Shown: positions 20,195-24,975 of the stretch, one piece after another
Numbering within the stretch: the stretch's first letter is position 1
Layout of the letters: every line of letters begins with the position of its first letter
Assembly: GCF_000003605.2 (NCBI RefSeq)
Contig: NW_003158724.1
Coordinates: 1,542,396-1,567,370 of the forward strand
Reading direction: 5' to 3'
DNA: 24,975 nt
Origin: Saccoglossus kowalevskii
Lineage: Eukaryota; Hemichordata; Enteropneusta; Harrimaniidae
Translations under genes and position numbers: made by a program
Notes under the pieces: model-generated
What the model saw: only the letters and a program-made list of their open reading frames with translations
Databases searched by the model: none
What the model was told of the DNA's origin: nothing

Positions 20195-21190
20195 ATGGCT
20201 ACTCACGTTAGTATCACAACAAACAATGCTACTACTATCAAAGAGAATACGACACTCGGAGAATGTCCGATGTTTAATGATGAACTTAACACATCGCTGA
20301 TGATCGTATTTGCCTGTGTTGGTGTGGTCGCTAATCTCTCGTTTATGATCGTCCTTGTTCGTGTGCCCTCAATGAGAACAACGACAAACGCGTTATTGGT
20401 AAGCCTTTCCGTCTGCGATATGCTATATCTCGTACAGACATTGCTCATGAGTTTTTGTAATTTGCACCCGATGCCAAGCTATTGCTCTGCTGTTATCAAA
20501 GACTACGCAGTCACCAACTGTTTGATCACCATCGCCGTTGAAATTTCACTGGTTACGTCAGATTTCACGGTCTTAATGATCAGTATTGAACGATATATAG
20601 CAGTCTGCAAACCACTGGCCGTACACCGACTGGGAATCACTGCAACCAAGAAAAGAACGACCATGATACTGCTTTTCTTCACGTGGTTGCCTGGAATCTT
20701 ATTTAGTTGTATTCCTATTTTGGCTTTACGCTTTTGTGACAATACTGCCATGAACCTATCCTGGCGTCTGGCAGCAGCACAGGTAATATTTGTCATCGTA
20801 TTTCTGCTTCCGATGGTGGCTGTCGTCACCATCTACTCGCTGATCATACGGGAGCTACGAGACAATGCCAGAATAATATCACTTGCGCGCAGTCACCGAA
20901 GTCGCATTGAAACACAAGTAGTATTCGTATGTGTTATAATTACAATTGTTTTCTTTGTGTGCAATGCCCCAGCAGTGTGCTACTCCTTTAGTTTCATACT
21001 AAAAGCATATGGCATAACACTGTCTCCTATTAGTTACATGCGGAATTGCTTAAATATGATCTCGATTGATATGTTGATTTTAAACTCCTTAATTAATCCA
21101 ATAATATATAATCTGGTTAATGCTAATTTCCGCAAAGCGTTCAGGAAAACATTTTCAATTTATAGGAGCTCATCCAAATTTTCCAAATAG
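20195..21190 (+). CDS. Class A (rhodopsin-family) G protein-coupled receptor, likely neuropeptide-type
   Basis: Single-exon 331-residue seven-helix receptor, expected in the plasma membrane. ATG 20195 is the first after an in-frame TAA at 20162-20164; the stop is TAG at 21188-21190. The outer N-terminus has N-glycosylation sequons at N11, N18 and N32. TM1 is about 33-57 (N47), TM2 64-88 (LSVCD, D75), TM3 98-132 (C97 just before it; ERY 132-134 as the DRY motif), TM4 154-178 (W164), TM5 192-217 (P206, Y214), TM6 240-268 and TM7 283-307 (NPIIY 301-305). Helix 8 follows (NFRKAF), with a short tail lacking palmitoyl Cys. C97 and C181 are the expected disulphide pair. TM6 reads FFVCNAP, so Asn257 replaces the usual toggle Trp of CWxP. 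The TTTNALLVSL and SIERYIAVCKP blocks resemble peptide receptors (TRH or FMRFamide receptor style), but the ligand cannot be assigned. The basic ICL3 suits G protein coupling. It appears intact. Confidence 0.93.
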   Translation: MATHVSITTNNATTIKENTTLGECPMFNDELNTSLMIVFACVGVVANLSFMIVLVRVPSMRTTTNALLVSLSVCDMLYLVQTLLMSFCNLHPMPSYCSAVIKDYAVTNCLITIAVEISLVTSDFTVLMISIERYIAVCKPLAVHRLGITATKKRTTMILLFFTWLPGILFSCIPILALRFCDNTAMNLSWRLAAAQVIFVIVFLLPMVAVVTIYSLIIRELRDNARIISLARSHRSRIETQVVFVCVIITIVFFVCNAPAVCYSFSFILKAYGITLSPISYMRNCLNMISIDMLILNSLINPIIYNLVNANFRKAFRKTFSIYRSSSKFSK

Positions 21191-21385
21191 TATTTCAAAC
21201 ATGCCTTTTACATTTACGCCAACACCAAATGATCTAGTCAAACTTGCTTTGAGGGAAAACAAATCTGTGCGTTATTTAGATTAATCTCAATTTTAGTTGA
21301 TTCATTCATATGAATTTTCATCAACAAATCTATCGACATTGCCGCATGTACCGTTTTATCCAATTGTGTTCTCTGTAACTCAATC

Positions 21386-21395
21386 AATAAATAAA
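21386..21395 (+). terminator. Polyadenylation signals of the GPCR gene
   Basis: Two overlapping AATAAA hexamers (21386-21391 and 21390-21395) lie about 195 bp after the receptor stop codon. TTATGTTGT, a GT-rich stretch, follows about 10 bp downstream. Position and context suit the 3' end of the receptor mRNA. Confidence 0.6.
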
Positions 21396-24300
21396 TAATG
21401 CTATTATGTTGTCCAAATTAAACGCCACTAAGATGACTCGCTGTGACTATCTGAATGCATACCTTCCCAACAGGGCATACAACGCAATCCCGGGGCATGC
21501 GATCATTAGTCACGATTGATCATAAGTGAGTTGATTGATTATAAGTATCCGATCAACCCGGTAAATCAATCACGACCATCAATACACTGAAAATTTAATC
21601 ACCAGACCAAACCTCTCGTCGTTATAGTAACATTTAAATCATTTTGCAAACGTGCATTTTCGGGATATTCGCATATATAACACATATAGTAGGTTTCATG
21701 TATATTTTTTATTATTTAGTCAGTCAGTGATGGAATATGATTTTAGGAAACTGTCTGATGATTGTAAGCTGGAAACGACTGCAGTCGTAGCTTTGTGTCG
21801 CTTTGAGTACAACAACATATCCCAAACGAGGTCCTCTTTATCATGAATGCCACCCGCTGTGTTGCTTGACAGAATCACGTACTAACACTTGAACCCTGGA
21901 CGATAAAAAACAAGTGTTATTATTCAAACAAATCACAAAATTATTTTTTTCAAAATTTAAATCTTGAAATACTAAATATTAATTTCATGATTATTAAAGA
22001 TATTCAAATATTGTACTTATTTTTTTCAGTATTTGGTGTTTTGTATGTTGCTACATGTTTTCATCATTGCATGCTGTATTCAGTTGTGTGAACTCATTTA
22101 TGACATTTGTACACTTTTCCACTCAGGCCATATTTATAAAATAATATTATATATTCAATCAGCGATTGATAATAAAAATCTGTGGTAATAAAAATATATT
22201 TGATTTGTTATTTCTATATTGTTTTTTAAAGAATAGCGATATGTGGTCATGAGTGGGAAGTGTGATTTTATTCACACATAATTTTGCGTCTGATAGAGAA
22301 ATACTGACATGTAAATACTCGCTATTTCAAGTAATACTATTTATAGTGATATTTGTTTTGAAGATGATTTAAAAAATATTGAATAAAGTTGAGTATTTTT
22401 TCAACAGACATCTGGGTATTCTAATGAATTGGTTAATCTGTATATGTTGAATTCTGTAATGTGTAATATTATCGATAATATTGTGTTGTTCGACCTATTT
22501 ATTTTGGTATGAATGTATTATTTCCGAAACTATCCTTTAATTCGCCTTCACAAAATCAGTACTTTCTGACCACTCACATTTGGGAAGGAGCGTTGAAAAG
22601 GCGCCGTATAAATTGTCTGTTTTATTCCGATATCAAATGGATAACTCATCCTTTCGTTTAAAATAAGTACACGTTTACATGTATGCAATGTAAGTGAACG
22701 CAGTATGCAGTAATAAGTAAAATACAATCGTCTGTCTAAAACAGAAAACACTCCATGTAATTAGGCAGACACACAAAACCTTGCAATCTTATAACCAACA
22801 ATTAAGTGCTTAGTTTGTTTATTTCATTCAACAACATATCAGTTTATTTGAAACAAAAAAACATAGAGTTTATTTCGTGGAATCCTAGTTATGCCATTAA
22901 TTATGTTGAATGGTGAATGTTGAACAACACAGCAAATCGTGTTGCAATGTATTGACAAGACCTCGTTTACATGTATTGCCCCGACAATCAAAAACAAAAA
23001 TCTTTTAATAATGTGAGCATATCAGGTTCAGTTATTGATTTTTAATATTTTTACCTCTCTGCGTCTGCGTCTGTGATATGGCAAGCACCGGGTTAACTCG
23101 TACATATATTCATACTAAATGAATTGCATCAATATTTAAGCATTATAAACATTCTATTTTCCTAAAAGAATTGTTTTAAGAAGATAATTAAGTAAAACAC
23201 CGTTCGCCCAATAGAAGACGATTGCGCTAAAATTGCCCCGAACAACTGTATAAAACAGAGCACTCGTGTATAGTTACTGCTGACAGGAAACAAAGGTCTC
23301 GAGTTCAACACAGATCGATATCTACAGAGTAGACATTATATCGGCATCTCAACCTAACGCTAACATGACGTGCAGTAATGAACGCAACACTAACGATATG
23401 GATACACCGATAGGAGAGAACTCGTGGGAAATTAAATAGATATGTGACGTAATAACAGGTAATTACCTGCTGACTTCTTCTCCCCATTGGTATGCCGATG
23501 TAGGCCTTCAGTAGGCAATGTGTTAACGAGATCAATTGTTGTATACCATGACCCAGCTCGGATCTAATTAACATTAAACTAGTTCATACATAAAGCCAAT
23601 GTGATCATTAAGAAATCAATATTATCGCAATCACGCCAAATCAATCTAATCGGTACACACCAGATTGGTTGTTACAGTCCATGGTCATGGTATCCCACAC
23701 ATGTTCCAAACTTATCCTTCTCATATATACAGTACCATTGTCGATAAAACAAAACAAATCAAAAACAAACGACATACATATTCAATACGACACGAGGGGT
23801 CAGCATTGCATATCATGCAAAAGTTGAGCACATCCTGATATACATGCTGAAAATCCACCACAAGTTCGAGATAGTTGCCGGGAAACCATTGACATATCAA
23901 GGTAAGCTGAAACCCAGTGATATATAATACTTTAATAGAATGATAAAGCAAATACGTATATTGTACATGCCCTGGCATAGCTATTGATTTGTGCGATGAA
24001 TTGAACAATATAATATATTATATATTATATATTCTAGAAGAGCACGGGAACAATCTCGACACATAGCCCTGGGTACAGTATTTACGAGTGCCATGCATGA
24101 ACATTATGCATTCATACGAAACTTCTACTAGTAAACCTTCTATAAAATGATTACGTTATATTGTTTTTTGCGTGGCTGCACATAATACAGTCTGGCACTG
24201 CACCCACTGAAAAATAGCCCGGGCATTTAATTCAGATCTGTGTTTATATGCATATTTTCATGCATAACTAATGTATAGGAAAATCTGCTTCGACGTCCGT

Positions 24301-24975
24301 GTAATTCGTCTAACGATTGTTGTTTGTGTTTGAGGACACGTTATGAGATTAAAGCGACAATTCGGCTTTATAAATTTGTATTTATATACTTATTTGTACG
24401 GTCCTATACCGTTGTTTAAACTCGTTTGTGTTGATTTCTTTGTAACTTTAAAGGGGAACTGATATTATAAATAAGGGTCAAGATGGCCACCGTATTAGTA
24501 TGCTAATCCGAACCAAGCTGCTAACATCGTGGCGGGAACTCCGTGAAATGTGCCATTTACGATGTTTGGAGATCAAGCTGTGATTCCAAATACATATCCA
24601 CGGGGGCATGAATATATACGCTAGCGATTACACACGTCTGGTCGGGATTTTGATGTATAAATGTTGTTATTTTCGGTCGAAACGTGCCGCGACCAGTGAA
24701 AATCACGAGTTTAAAATGGTGGCTAATGTATGCAAAATTCCTGTCAATCACAGTTTGAGTAAACGAAAATGTAAATCCCCTAGATGTTTATTCAATCTAC
24801 AAAGCTTGTTGGTTTACAAACAGCATTATCGTTACGTAGTTTGTCTATGTCTAACCACCTCCATGGTCTAACCATCGGTAACACTTGGGACATGACGATG
24901 TAAGACAGTAAACAATGTCAATAACATTAGTTACGGGCTTTCGGATATCCATTGCAATAAATTAAATGTAGAAGT
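21396..24975. other. AT-rich non-coding stretch at the right end
   Basis: No gene supported. It holds a short direct repeat (GATTGATCATAAGT 21514-21527 and GATTGATTATAAGT 21533-21546), a perfect 18-bp palindrome (22465-22482) and an AT microsatellite (about 24009-24032). The ORFs at 21652, 22548 (minus), 23305 (minus), 23721 (minus), 24557 (minus) and 24608 lack recognisable domains. AAGATGGCC near 24480 resembles a YY1-type core-promoter motif, so a gene could start to the right, but there is no further support. Confidence 0.45.
22465..22482. repeat. Perfect 18-bp AT palindrome
   Basis: AATATTATCGATAATATT reads the same on both strands, centred on ATCGAT. It could be a symmetric protein-binding site or chance in AT-rich DNA. 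Confidence 0.5.

Noticed and set aside
20203-20832. Minus-strand ORFs of 81 and 109 codons.
   Set aside because: They are shadows of the GPCR gene.
21755-21790. Second hammerhead-like string: CTGATGA at 21755-21761, GAAA at 21772-21775, then a 14-bp palindrome (21775-21788) and GTA.
   Set aside because: There is no stem II (the 10 nt between core and GAAA do not pair) and stem I fails at its third pair. No retroelement remains lie beside it.
1-24975. tRNA, rRNA, CRISPR arrays and bacterial-type operons.
   Set aside because: No B-box (GGTTCGA-type) with a foldable cloverleaf, no regularly spaced repeats with spacers, and no tightly packed genes were seen on either strand by eye.

Overview
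The window is AT-rich, gene-poor eukaryotic DNA, most likely from an invertebrate animal. The evidence is one intronless rhodopsin-class GPCR with animal hallmarks, three families of decayed animal-type transposable elements, and long unexplained non-coding stretches. A marine lophotrochozoan such as a mollusc, annelid or brachiopod would fit, but this is inference. There is no prokaryotic architecture: no ribosome binding sites, no operons and no tightly packed genes.

Layout. Bases 1 to about 1860 hold a rearranged Penelope-like retroelement (PLE). A plus-strand, decayed reverse transcriptase and GIY-YIG endonuclease run to about 1372. They are joined directly to the inverted start of the same kind of ORF (1708 to 1377, minus strand). 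A nearly perfect palindrome (1759-1826) follows. Its right arm runs into a complete hammerhead ribozyme fold (about 1803-1855, plus strand). Bases 3208-3656 are a 224-bp unit in two tandem copies. Right beside them lies a dead mariner DNA transposon (3674 to about 4875, transposase on the minus strand). Bases 5661-6042 are a 183-bp tandem duplication that ends in a perfect 15-bp stem-loop. From about 10960 to 14500 lie remains of a Ty3/Gypsy LTR retrotransposon: an LTR-like promoter and polyadenylation unit, then a broken pol with RT and RNase H. The only intact gene I can support is the GPCR at 20195-21190 (plus), followed by a polyadenylation signal near 21386.

The genes do not form a pathway. 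The window is one receptor gene in a landscape of dead mobile elements. The most interesting structure is at the left edge: PLE coding pieces in opposite orientations around a palindrome carrying hammerhead sequence, which may reflect how PLEs generate inverted copies. The receptor is also unusual because the conserved TM6 toggle tryptophan is replaced by asparagine. Most other reading frames longer than 60 codons look like chance ORFs in AT-rich DNA.
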